The notes under the pieces were generated by a model. It saw nothing but the letters and a program-made list of their open reading frames with translations. It did no database searches and had not been told where the DNA came from. Of a stretch of 64,000 bases of DNA, positions 7,282-14,661 are shown piece by piece. How positions within the stretch are numbered: the first letter of the stretch is position 1; the number at the start of each line of letters is the position of its first letter. Made by a program: the position numbers and the translations under genes. This DNA comes from Verrucomicrobiaceae bacterium (GTDB lineage Bacteria > Verrucomicrobiota > Verrucomicrobiia > Verrucomicrobiales > Verrucomicrobiaceae), in contig JACKQF010000009.1 in NCBI GenBank assembly GCA_024232965.1, forward strand, positions 124,001-188,000, given 5' to 3'.

Positions 7282-9050
7282 GCGGCCGCCTCGACGGGCT
7301 TTTTGCGGTTGTTTGCTGCATAAGTCGCCAGCAATACTCGGACCTCGGCAAGGGTCGTGACGAAGGTCGATGCGCCCACACTGACCGCTTCGTTTTTTTC
7401 CTCAGCAGAAGGGTAGATGCCGCCCAACAGCGCAGCGGCGATCGGGGTGTTGGGCCAAGCGCGGCGGATCCGTTTCACCAGCAGCGTTATTCGGTGAGTA
7501 TCGACACTGCTGAGGGCAGCGATGACCACGGCGACGGGCGGACTCTGTTCCAGCACGCTGCCTACCAGATCGCGATGATAGACATAGGTTGGCGGGCCGT
7601 CGGTTAGCATGAGATCATTTTTCAACAGAGGCATTGAGGCGTCGAGAAAGGGACAAGCGGACCAGAATATCACCGGTTTCGCTGGTTTCTCTCTCGTCTC
7701 AGGACTGGTGGAATCGGGGGGATCTTCGTCGGCCTCAATTTCGATCATCTCGCGGCAAAGACCGTCGATTCCTTCAAGGAGTTGCTGGGTGCCATCAGGG
7801 GTCAGCCATGCCGCAGCTTGGTCGCGACGCGCTAAAGCTAGGGCCGGGAGAAGGATGTCAGATTTGAAGGTGGATGCACCCATCTCCTCCATGTGATCCT
7901 GGGCGAGCTCGGCGGCTTCGTGACCGTCTCCAGCAAGCAATCGTTGATAGATGGCCTGGGGATCGGTGAAGACCTTTTCGGTCCCGAGAATTCGCGCGAT
8001 GAAGGCTAAGCAAGGAACGTGCGTGCCGAGCACGACCAAGCAAACGGTCAGCGGAGTCGCCAGCACCAAGCCCGGTGCGCCCCACAGATAAGTCCAACCC
8101 ACACTCGCCAGAACGATCGCGATCTCAGAAACACCAAGCCGAGACCCATACAGCCAGGGTTCGATGAAGTTGTTGCTGATGACCTCCAAAACAAGGAACA
8201 AGGCCGCGACCGCTCCCACCTGGGACCACCCCGAACTGGTGACCAGACTGACCAGCACCGGCAAGGCGGCGGCAATCGCGGGACCGATGTAGGGGACGTA
8301 ACGAAGGATCGCGGCGCAGAGTCCCCACAACGGTGCGTAAGGGACACCAATGAGCCAAAGACCTGTGGCGGCGACGATCCCAAAGCTCGTGTTGTAGACG
8401 AATTGCAGCGCCAGGTATTTGCCCACACGTTGTGCGGCGTCCGCCAAAGCTTGCGTGGTATGGGACACACTCCCAGAGAGCAGTCCCAGCAGCCGCGCGC
8501 GGAGCTCGGACCACTGGAGGAGCAGCATGACCGCCAAAAGTGCGACCAGACCGAATGTCGTCAATGGATCGGTGACGGCACCGACGGATGCCAGCCACTC
8601 CGTGGCCGTCCAAGGGGCATCGGCTGGAGCTGCTGCGCGTTCACTCGACCCGCCGATTTCAGTCGATGCGGAAGCGACGGTATCGCGCACCTTGTCAAAC
8701 AATCCGCCAGAGAAGGTCGACTTAGCCTCGTGAACTTTCTCGCCAATGTTATCCCGATACTTCGGCAGATCGAGGGCGAAGGCGCTGACCTGACCTCCGA
8801 TGAACCACGACAGGCCTGTCAAAACCAGGGCGAATGCTCCCACCGTGATCGCCACTGAAAGTGGCCTCGGAAGTCCCAGGCGAATCAGTCGACGTACCGC
8901 CGGGTGGAGGGCGAATGCGATCAATACGGCTAGGGCCAGGGGCATCAGAACCGGGCGGCCATAATAGAGGAGTCCAAGGATGCAGGTAGCCGTGACCAAG
9001 TGAGCGGCGATAGCGATGCTGCGAATGTGTTTGGTGGCGGCGTCTTTCAT
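7278..9050 (-). CDS. AI-2E-family permease with a soluble C-terminal domain
   Basis: The product has 590 residues. The first 360 or so have the layout of the AI-2E/PerM/TqsA transporter family: three N-terminal membrane segments, a periplasmic stretch (about 85-170), then a cluster of helices containing the family block RYVPYIGPAIAAALPVLVSL and ending with GLVLATPLTVCLVVLGTHV. The last 230 residues are hydrophilic. Their final part (about 450-575) has alternating strand and helix patterns with PVAVVIAALSSVD and SVGASTFVTTL, resembling a B12-binding-like or receiver-like Rossmann fold without obvious catalytic residues. The start overlaps the end of the YihY-family gene (9047-9050). The substrate is unknown; AI-2 export is established only for some members. 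Confidence 0.75.
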   Translation of the reverse strand: MKDAATKHIRSIAIAAHLVTATCILGLLYYGRPVLMPLALAVLIAFALHPAVRRLIRLGLPRPLSVAITVGAFALVLTGLSWFIGGQVSAFALDLPKYRDNIGEKVHEAKSTFSGGLFDKVRDTVASASTEIGGSSERAAAPADAPWTATEWLASVGAVTDPLTTFGLVALLAVMLLLQWSELRARLLGLLSGSVSHTTQALADAAQRVGKYLALQFVYNTSFGIVAATGLWLIGVPYAPLWGLCAAILRYVPYIGPAIAAALPVLVSLVTSSGWSQVGAVAALFLVLEVISNNFIEPWLYGSRLGVSEIAIVLASVGWTYLWGAPGLVLATPLTVCLVVLGTHVPCLAFIARILGTEKVFTDPQAIYQRLLAGDGHEAAELAQDHMEEMGASTFKSDILLPALALARRDQAAAWLTPDGTQQLLEGIDGLCREMIEIEADEDPPDSTSPETREKPAKPVIFWSACPFLDASMPLLKNDLMLTDGPPTYVYHRDLVGSVLEQSPPVAVVIAALSSVDTHRITLLVKRIRRAWPNTPIAAALLGGIYPSAEEKNEAVSVGASTFVTTLAEVRVLLATYAANNRKKPVEAAA

Positions 9051-9991
9051 TGGGTCGTGGATTTGAAGCTGCTGTTTCGGACTTTGGAACGGACTTGAGT
9101 GAATTCAGCACCCGTCAAAACGATCACTGCGGTGTAGTAGGTCCACAGCATGACCAGCATCAGCGAACCCGCTGCCCCGTAAGCAGATGCGGTTGACTCG
9201 CGACCCAGATACCAAGCAAGGCCCCACTTGCCGATCTCAAAGAGCAACGCCGTGATGGTCGCCCCCCACAGCGCGTCGCTGATGGGGATTCGAACATCGG
9301 GAAGAACCACGAAGAGCAGTGCGAAGAGGACGATCTCCATCGCAAACCCAGCGGCAAAAGTGGCGGCTCCCCAAAATTGAGGTGCGATCCAGTAGCCCTC
9401 GCTGAAGTAAGTGGCGGCGAAGGAAATCGTCGTGCTGATCATCAGCGATGCGACAAGCAAAAACATCACCACGACCACCATTCCAAACGAGAGAAGTCGG
9501 GTTCGCACCCACGTGCGGAGTGCTGGATGATCGACCGGCGGGTTGACTCTCCACATGGTGTTTAGTGCGTCTTTAATCTCGCCAAAAACGCCGGTCGCGC
9601 CGAAGAGCATGGCGATTAAGCTTGTGATCCCGGCAAGAAGACCCGAGTCACTGGTCGCGGCACTGCTGACCATCGCCTGGGCCGCTGCAGCTGCTTGCGG
9701 ACCCATGACGCCGCGTAATTGCGTGTCCAATTCTCCTTGCACTGCATCAGCACCAAAAAGCCAGCCGCACCCCATCAGGACGAGCATCAACAGGGGTGAT
9801 AGTGAAAGCATGGTGTAGAACGCCAGGGCGGCGCTCAATCGCAGGACATTGTCCTCCACCCATTCCTCGGCGGTCCGTTTCAGAATCACCCACCAACTCC
9901 GAATTTGGATCCACAATGAAACCGCAGCCGCGTGAAAAACACGCTGGCTGCGGTTTGGCGAAGACGGAGGGTGCATGGCAGGAGACCTCAT
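9047..9991 (-). CDS. YihY/virulence factor BrkB-family membrane protein
   Basis: About 314 residues from the ATG at 9991. The family pattern is clear from LRLSAALAFYTMLSLSPLLMLVL onward, with about six membrane segments, the block ATGVFGEIKDALNTMWRV and the final segment LMLVMLWTYYTAVIVLTGAEFTQV. Members were once called RNase BN by mistake; no activity is established. The start is uncertain. ATGs at 9991 and 9976 lie upstream of a strong hairpin (9919-9956) that falls inside the extra N-terminal coding part, whereas a TTG at 9916 immediately after the hairpin would give a protein of usual family length. The gene ends in a 4-bp overlap with the AI-2E-family gene. Confidence 0.75.
   Translation of the reverse strand: MRSPAMHPPSSPNRSQRVFHAAAVSLWIQIRSWWVILKRTAEEWVEDNVLRLSAALAFYTMLSLSPLLMLVLMGCGWLFGADAVQGELDTQLRGVMGPQAAAAAQAMVSSAATSDSGLLAGITSLIAMLFGATGVFGEIKDALNTMWRVNPPVDHPALRTWVRTRLLSFGMVVVVMFLLVASLMISTTISFAATYFSEGYWIAPQFWGAATFAAGFAMEIVLFALLFVVLPDVRIPISDALWGATITALLFEIGKWGLAWYLGRESTASAYGAAGSLMLVMLWTYYTAVIVLTGAEFTQVRSKVRNSSFKSTTQ
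9919..9956 (-). repeat. Long hairpin at the 5' end of the YihY-family gene
   Basis: An inverted repeat with 16 base pairs, one bulged base and a 5-base loop: AAACCGCAGCC at 9919-9929 pairs with GGCTGCGGTTT at 9946-9956, and GCGTG at 930-934 of the same block pairs with CACGC at 9940-9944. On the transcript it lies between the candidate ATG starts and a TTG at 9916. It may be a terminator or attenuator after the entericidin-like gene, or simply a structured coding stretch. Confidence 0.6.
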
Positions 9992-9996
9992 GCGGC

Positions 9997-10012
9997 GCGG
10001 CTTTTCAGCCGC
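9997..10012 (-). terminator. Small hairpin directly after the entericidin-like gene
   Basis: A perfect 6-bp stem GCGGCT/AGCCGC with a 4-base GAAA loop (minus strand) begins 2 bp past the stop codon at 10014. There is no T tract. GNRA-type tetraloops give stable mRNA 3' hairpins, so partial termination or protection from decay is likely. Confidence 0.45.
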
Positions 10013-10013
10013 A

Positions 10014-10163
10014 TCAATAAGGACTCGTTTGCTCGGCCTTTTCTTCGATGCGGGAACCGAGATGCTGCACATCGCTGCCGAGGCCACGCATGGTTCGGCA
10101 GCTGGAAAGGGTGAGCAGCACAGCACCAAGGGAGAGTAGTGTCAGGAGTCGGAACGTTTTCAT
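10014..10163 (-). CDS. Entericidin-like small lipoprotein
   Basis: A 49-residue product. Residues 1-21 are a signal peptide ending in a lipobox (LTLSSC, Cys22). The mature part starts CRTMRGLGSDVQHLGSRIEE, matching the entericidin pattern C-x-T-x-RG-x-G-x-D-(x)n-G. Entericidins A and B of enterobacteria are tiny cell-envelope lipoproteins linked to stationary-phase lysis; EcnA was described as an antidote to EcnB. Here only one copy is seen. It sits in the minus-strand stress-gene run, 59 bp after the DUF2383 gene and overlapped in another frame by the long upstream extension of the YihY frame, which is a further reason to reject that extension. Confidence 0.8.
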   Translation of the reverse strand: MKTFRLLTLLSLGAVLLTLSSCRTMRGLGSDVQHLGSRIEEKAEQTSPY

Positions 10164-10222
10164 TGTAGGAGTAGGATGAGTTAGGTTTTCGGGGGATTAG
10201 TGGCGCGCGATTAGCGGCGGGG

Positions 10223-10666
10223 TTATCCGAGCTTCTCGAGCGTATCGATGTGAGAGCAAACTCGGGGCAACCACTTGGTTGCGATCAAGGGGCGGCACTC
10301 TGGCATCGTCGTGTCTGCGGACAGCGCTGCCTCGTATTCACGTTGGCCGTGTTTCTCGCCTTGAATCAGCGAGGCGATGGCGGAGCCCTCGCCAAACAGA
10401 CTAGCGGTGGCTTGAACGGCGTTAGCAAAGCCGCCCCAGACACCAGAACTGGTGGATGGAGTGCCGCCCATGCTGATTACATTTTCATGCAATTCAGTGT
10501 CGGTGTCGGTGTGTTCGACCAGGATGCGGCGGAGCTCTGACACATCGCTATCCTTTTCGAATTTGGTGATGGCTTGAACGTAAGTTTCAACAGCTGCGAG
10601 TTCTCCGCGGAGAAGACTGTTGCAGGTGTCGATGCATGCGGTGTTCGGTTCGAGGGTGGTTTTCAT
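10223..10666 (-). CDS. DUF2383 (PA2169-type) ferritin-like four-helix protein
   Basis: The product has 147 residues and is mostly helical. It begins after the ATG at 10666 with CIDTCNSLLRGELAAVETYV, followed by ELRRILVEHTDTDTELHENV and later ASLIQGEKHGQREYEAAL. The spaced Glu/His residues (RGELAAVE, EHTDTDTELHE, QGEKHGQREYE) are those expected of a ferritin-like fold, though a metal site is not proven for this family. An upstream in-frame ATG at 10897 was rejected because it overlaps the DUF892 gene. It is the fifth gene of a minus-strand run starting at 12266. Function unknown beyond a link to stress regulons. Confidence 0.8.
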   Translation of the reverse strand: MKTTLEPNTACIDTCNSLLRGELAAVETYVQAITKFEKDSDVSELRRILVEHTDTDTELHENVISMGGTPSTSSGVWGGFANAVQATASLFGEGSAIASLIQGEKHGQREYEAALSADTTMPECRPLIATKWLPRVCSHIDTLEKLG

Positions 10667-10707
10667 GTCGTTTGGGATATGGATTTGGAGGAGTGGGTTT
10701 TGATTCC

Positions 10708-11202
10708 TCACGCCACGGCGGCCTGGAAGAGGATCTCCTTTTCGGCCAGGTAGGTGAGGTCGCGATCTGTCTTGCCCTCTTCTTCGAGTGTCTGCCGCAA
10801 GGTTTGAGCGGCGTCGGACAGGCCGAGGGCATTGGCCAGCGCCACGGCGCAGCCGTAGCCAGCCATTTCGTAATGTTCGATGCGTTGCGCAGCGCAAATG
10901 AGACCGGCATCTTTGACCTTCGGGTCTCCTTCCATTTCGATCATGTCTTCACCCTCGGCAATGAGGCCCTCGGCACCGGTGCAGTGCTCGCCACCAGGGC
11001 TGAAGGCAAGCTGTTCAAAGATCGTCTCGATGCGGGCGATGTGAGTTTTTGTCTCCGCCAAATGATGGTTGAATGCCTTCTGCAGGCGCGGGCTGTGGGC
11101 AGCCTGTGACATTTTCGGAAGCGCTACAGCAATTTGCTTTTCGGCGCTGTAAAGGTCCTTCAGTTCGTGGACGAAGAGTTTTTCAAGTGAGTCGAGATTC
11201 AT
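10708..11202 (-). CDS. DUF892 (YciF-like) ferritin-like stress protein, copy 2
   Basis: The product has 164 residues with the complete DUF892 pattern: FVHELKDLYSAEKQIAVALPKM at about residues 10-31, HLAETKTHIARIETIF at about 47-62, and AAQRIEHYEMAGYGCAVALA at about 103-122. Structures of YciF-type proteins show a ferritin-like four-helix bundle with a di-metal site formed by Glu/His residues like those in ELKDLYSAE, E..TH and E..HYE. The family is induced by osmotic, oxidative or general stress. It shares the operon with a second, more divergent DUF892 protein (11757-12266). A 102-bp gap upstream is the largest in the run, but I see no promoter in it. Confidence 0.85.
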   Translation of the reverse strand: MNLDSLEKLFVHELKDLYSAEKQIAVALPKMSQAAHSPRLQKAFNHHLAETKTHIARIETIFEQLAFSPGGEHCTGAEGLIAEGEDMIEMEGDPKVKDAGLICAAQRIEHYEMAGYGCAVALANALGLSDAAQTLRQTLEEEGKTDRDLTYLAEKEILFQAAVA

Positions 11203-11304
11203 GGTGCGAGGGATGGAAAGGGTTGCTGACCGGGGAGGCGAACGCTCCGGATTCGGAATGTTGGGTTCGCGCTCCCCGGCCGTAAGGCGTCAGGGTTAGC
11301 TGCC

Positions 11305-11469
11305 CTATAGTCTGGGTTTGCGGCCCATGACGAAGCTGACGATGAACAGCACCAGAAAAACGAAGAACAGAATCTTAGCAATCCCGGCCGCAGCACCTGC
11401 GATGCCGCCGAATCCGAGAACGGCGGCGACGATCGCAATGATAAAGAAGACTAGTGCATAGTGGAGCAT
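11305..11469 (-). CDS. DUF1328 (YtjA-like) small membrane protein
   Basis: A 54-residue peptide starting MLHYALVFFIIAIVAAVLGF and continuing GGIAGAAAGIAKILFFVFLV, ending FVMGRKPRL. This is the full DUF1328 signature: two tightly spaced membrane helices joined by a GGIAG turn, with a basic C-terminal end. The family is widespread next to CsbD, DUF892 and other envelope stress genes; its function is not known. A longer frame on the same strand (11199-11438) covers part of this stretch in another register but has no family match. Gaps of about 50-100 bp separate it from its neighbours. Confidence 0.85.
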   Translation of the reverse strand: MLHYALVFFIIAIVAAVLGFGGIAGAAAGIAKILFFVFLVLFIVSFVMGRKPRL

Positions 11470-11522
11470 GATTGTGGAGGGGGGAAGATTGCGGCTGATG
11501 GTGAGTCCGCCGCTGGTTGTTT

Positions 11523-11708
11523 TTAGAGGTTGGCGATGAAGTCGCGGATGCTATCTTTCGTTTCGCCTGTGCGAGCTTGGATGCGGCCGACTACTTCTTC
11601 TTCCTTGCCTTCTTCAAAGAGCAGATCGTCGTCAGTGAGTTGAGCCCACTTCTGTTTGATACTGCCTTTGACTTCGTTCCAGCGGCCTTTGATTTCGAGT
11701 TTTGTCAT
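11523..11708 (-). CDS. CsbD-family cytoplasmic stress protein
   Basis: A 61-residue protein with the whole CsbD pattern: EIKGRWNEVKGSIKQKWAQL, then TDDDLLFEEGKEEEVVGRIQ and a helix ending IRDFIANL. It lacks a signal peptide, unlike the lipid-anchored CsbD protein at 390-731 with which it shares the domain. It lies 48 bp downstream of the DUF892 gene at 11757-12266 and is thus the second gene of the sigma-54-type operon. CsbD genes are among the strongest general stress genes in several phyla (sigma-B in Bacillus). Confidence 0.9.
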   Translation of the reverse strand: MTKLEIKGRWNEVKGSIKQKWAQLTDDDLLFEEGKEEEVVGRIQARTGETKDSIRDFIANL

Positions 11709-11756
11709 ATTGGTATTTGGGTTTCGGTTTGGGTTTGTAGGGAAAGTGGTGCCGAC

Positions 11757-12266
11757 TTATGCGGCGATCGCGGCTTCGTGGTTGATGCCAGGTGTGAACC
11801 AGCCGCCTTGCGCGATCCGCGTCAGTCGTTGATCAATATTCGCCGCGCGTTCCGTGATTTGCGCCAGTGCTGCGGCCGCCTCGTGGGCACTGATGCACCG
11901 GGCAAATGCGCTGGCGGTGCCAAAGCCTGCGATCTCGTAGTGAGCTATCCTCTGGGCATTGGCGATCAGGGCAGCATCCATGGTGGCTGAATCATCGATT
12001 CCCGTCGCAGAGCGACAGGTTTCGCGAATGAGGCCTTGCATAGCCTCGCACGTAACGCCGTCCGGATTGATCTTTAGAAGTTGGCAAACGTCCAGAAGGT
12101 CCTGTCGGTTTTGAGCGGTCGTTTCTTGGATCTCTCGCAGACGAAGCGCTAGATCGGTGTGGGTGCAGTTTTCAACCATGCAAGGTAACAGTCCCCTGTA
12201 CTGTTCCTGGGCGTCGAAGAGATCGCGCAGTTGCTCGTGGAGGAGTTCGGCAAGTGAGGTGCTCAT
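11757..12266 (-). CDS. DUF892 (YciF-like) ferritin-like protein, copy 1
   Basis: The product has 169 residues from the ATG at 12266. It follows the DUF892 layout: ELLHEQLRDLFDAQEQYRGLLPCM at about residues 6-29 and IANAQRIAHYEIAGFGTASAFA at about 104-125. An upstream in-frame ATG at 12290 was rejected because it falls close to or before the predicted transcription start (about 12286). Some metal-ligand positions look less conserved than in the second copy. As first gene of a run of eight or nine minus-strand genes down to 7081, it is probably the operon leader. Confidence 0.8.
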   Translation of the reverse strand: MSTSLAELLHEQLRDLFDAQEQYRGLLPCMVENCTHTDLALRLREIQETTAQNRQDLLDVCQLLKINPDGVTCEAMQGLIRETCRSATGIDDSATMDAALIANAQRIAHYEIAGFGTASAFARCISAHEAAAALAQITERAANIDQRLTRIAQGGWFTPGINHEAAIAA

Positions 12267-12295
12267 ACATTTCAATATTGTCCTACCCACTGTTT

Positions 12296-12312
12296 TGCAG
12301 GGACCGTGCCAC
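12296..12312 (-). promoter_or_regulatory. Sigma-54 promoter of the minus-strand stress operon
   Basis: Read on the minus strand: GTGGCACGGTCCCTGCA. TGGCACG is a perfect -24 element (GG at 12310-12309), followed at the right distance by CTGC (GC at 12298-12297). Transcription would start near 12286, about 20 bases before the ATG at 12266. Confidence 0.75.
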
Positions 12313-12403
12313 TGAGTGAGGGGTAGGCTTCAACGCCTGAATTCGTGGGGTTCCAGGGTGTTGAAGGGAAAACGTGCCGTGGGTTATGTGCTGTGGGAGA
12401 TCT

Positions 12404-12444
12404 AGCATTTTGCACGAACCGAGGCAGTGGCAGTGCAATTTGCA
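12404..12444. promoter_or_regulatory. Paired activator sites (UAS pair C)
   Basis: AGCATTTTGCA at 12404-12414 (one mismatch to TGCA-N3-TGCA) and TGCAATTTGCA at 12434-12444, with centres 30 bp apart. The nearer site centre is 99 bp upstream of the -24 GG of the minus-strand promoter at 12296-12312. The pair is also only about 60 bp before the start of the kinase gene at 12502, so it may add feedback on the regulatory genes. Confidence 0.65.
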
Positions 12445-12501
12445 AAGCCGGCAATCGAAAGGTTGCCAGACGGCGCTGAAGGCCGCATTCTCAACAGCCT
12501 C

Positions 12502-14661
12502 ATGATGCCAAATACCCAATCATTAAAGTCTGCTCTGGTGTTGTTCGCCGCAGGACTGGTGGTGGCGACATGCTTGACGGGCGTGTGGACTTGGGGGCGG
12601 TTGACGACAGGACTCGAGACTCGGGCGCAGACGAGGCGGTCGCTGCTGCTGTGGCAGGATGCCTACTCTTCTTTGAAGGATGTTGAGACGGGCGCTCGTG
12701 GATTTGTGCTAACTGGCGAGGAGCCGTATTTGGCGCCTTTTAATAGCGCGCTGGAAGCATTTCCAGCTCAACTCCAAGGATTGATGGGTCTTGAGCAGAA
12801 GGTGGAAGGAGGTTGGGCTGGCAAACGCATGTGGGACTTCCAAAAACAGGTCGATGAATTCCTCGGCAAAATGAGAGAAATCATCACGGTGACTCGAGAA
12901 TCGGGGCAAACTCGCGCCGTGGAAGTACTTGAGGACGACTCCGCAAAGGCTGCGATGGATAGCGTACGCAAGCTCTGTGGCCAGCGCATAGCGGAGCTGG
13001 AGTTGTCCCTGCACGCGCTGGACGTTCGCCTACAAACGGACCTGTCGATTGGTGCCCGTAGCATAATTGCACTGGGCCTTGCTGCCATCCTCGCGGGCTT
13101 CGCTGCTTGGGCATTGTTGCGTGATTTGCTTTTACAAGCCCGACGTTCCGAGCGTTTGGCGCTTGAAAAGAGGAAGGCGGAGCAGGCGAATCGCGAAAAG
13201 AGTACTTTCCTCGCTACCATGAGTCACGAGATCCGGACCCCGATGAATGCGATATTAGGCTTTGGGGAACTCCTGCTGGCGGATGGTCGTGATGAAAAGC
13301 AAAAACGGTACGCAACCTCCATCGTGCAGAGTGGTCAGGCTTTGTTGCAGCTGATCAATGACATTCTCGATCTCTCGAAGATCGAAGCGGGAATGCTTGA
13401 TATCGCCAGCGCGCCGACCAGCGTTCGCGAGATCGCGTCCTTCTGTCGGCAATTGTTTTCGCATCAATGTTCAGTAAAAGGTGTGGCACTAAATGTGGAG
13501 GTCGACTCGTCGGTGCCAACGTCGCTGGTTCTTGATGGAGCCCGGTTGCGCCAAATCGTGATCAACTTAGTCGGCAATGCCATCAAGTTCACGAGTGAAG
13601 GGCAGGTAGATCTGCGAATCCATGGCGCGACGGTCGGTAACTCGCGAGGCCTTTTTCAGTTGGTTATCGATGTCGAAGATACTGGTACGGGTATCTCCGC
13701 TGACCGGGTGGAGGCAATTTTTGAGCCTTTTGTGCAGGCCAAAGTAAACAGCGATATCGAATTGAAAGGCACGGGGCTTGGTCTTGCGATCGTCAAGCGA
13801 CTGACGACGATGATGGGGGGGGCTGTCAGCGTGGAGAGTACGGTTGGAAAGGGCTCCAAGTTTTCTCTGATCTTCCCTCGTGTAGAGATTTCAGCGCGGA
13901 TTCCGGAGTCGAGTTTACGTCAGGAATCCGACGTGGATTTTGACGACCTTCGGCCGGCTACGATTTTAGTGGTGGATGACAATCCCGTGAACATTGCGTT
14001 GGTAACCGGTTATTTTGAAGGAACTCACCACACCCTCCATTCTGCATCAAATGGCCGTGAGGCTTTGGACTGGCTCTCGGAGCATCGAACAGATGTGGTG
14101 CTGATGGACATCCGAATGCCGGTGATGGATGGCAGGACTGCGTTGGACGAGCTACGCACAATGAAAGAGTGTGCACTGCTTCCCGTGATCGCGGTGACCG
14201 CATCTAGCATGGCGCGTGACGAGGCAGAGCTGCGTCGAGCCTTCGACGGCTATGTTCGCAAGCCATTCAGTCGCGCACGTCTGTTTGAAGAATTATCGCA
14301 CTTTCTTCATCGGGTAGAGTCACAAAGTTCCGCTGCGAGCACTACATTTGATCTTACCGACAAGGCGCCGAAGCCAGAGTGGATTCTGCTCGCCAGGCGG
14401 TTGAGGGAGATTGAGGTTTCTGACTGGCCCGCTGTTCGTGATGGAATGGTAAGCGGCGAAGTGGCTGCCTTTGCAGCGAATTTGCGTTCGTTAGCAGAAA
14501 GTTCAGAATGCATGCCCCTGGAGCAGTTCGCAGATCGTATCAGGTCGCAAGCGGAGACCTTCTCGCTTGATGAACTTGAAAAAAGTCTGGAATCGTTTCC
14601 GGTGCTCGTAAAGTACATCGAGGAAAGAGGGGTAGCTATTGAACAGACGAGTCCCCTATGA
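12502..14661 (+). CDS. CHASE3 hybrid histidine kinase, first gene of the regulatory triplet
   Basis: About 719 residues. A membrane helix (ALVLFAAGLVVATCLTGV), a periplasmic CHASE3 domain (about residues 35-165, with LKDVETGARGFVLTGEEPYL), a second helix (IIALGLAAILAGFAAWALL), HisKA (FLATMSHEIRTPMNAILGF), HATPase (N box INLVGNAIKF, G boxes DTGTGI and KGTGLGLAIV), then a receiver (VVDDNPVNI, LMDIRMPVMDG) and a roughly 100-residue tail with no recognisable HPt histidine motif. A GTG at 12427 would extend the frame through a UAS palindrome, so the ATG at 12502 (or 12505) is preferred. Its stop overlaps the next start. The stimulus is unknown; CHASE3 domains sense extracytoplasmic signals. Confidence 0.9.
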   Translation: MMPNTQSLKSALVLFAAGLVVATCLTGVWTWGRLTTGLETRAQTRRSLLLWQDAYSSLKDVETGARGFVLTGEEPYLAPFNSALEAFPAQLQGLMGLEQKVEGGWAGKRMWDFQKQVDEFLGKMREIITVTRESGQTRAVEVLEDDSAKAAMDSVRKLCGQRIAELELSLHALDVRLQTDLSIGARSIIALGLAAILAGFAAWALLRDLLLQARRSERLALEKRKAEQANREKSTFLATMSHEIRTPMNAILGFGELLLADGRDEKQKRYATSIVQSGQALLQLINDILDLSKIEAGMLDIASAPTSVREIASFCRQLFSHQCSVKGVALNVEVDSSVPTSLVLDGARLRQIVINLVGNAIKFTSEGQVDLRIHGATVGNSRGLFQLVIDVEDTGTGISADRVEAIFEPFVQAKVNSDIELKGTGLGLAIVKRLTTMMGGAVSVESTVGKGSKFSLIFPRVEISARIPESSLRQESDVDFDDLRPATILVVDDNPVNIALVTGYFEGTHHTLHSASNGREALDWLSEHRTDVVLMDIRMPVMDGRTALDELRTMKECALLPVIAVTASSMARDEAELRRAFDGYVRKPFSRARLFEELSHFLHRVESQSSAASTTFDLTDKAPKPEWILLARRLREIEVSDWPAVRDGMVSGEVAAFAANLRSLAESSECMPLEQFADRIRSQAETFSLDELEKSLESFPVLVKYIEERGVAIEQTSPL

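Noticed and set aside
8019..8858. A 279-codon plus-strand frame opposite the AI-2E-family gene.
   Set aside because: The product is rich in Arg, Gln and Asp with no hydrophobic or domain pattern, while the minus-strand product has regular membrane segments.
11199..11438. A 79-codon minus-strand frame over the DUF1328 gene.
   Set aside because: The overlapping 54-residue frame at 11305-11469 matches the DUF1328 family in full; the longer frame does not match anything.
12427..12445. A sigma-54-like element TGGCAGTGCAATTTGC pointing at the kinase gene.
   Set aside because: The spacing between TGGC and the TTGC-like box is 8 bases rather than 7, and the bases are part of a UAS palindrome. Functional promoters rarely tolerate this.
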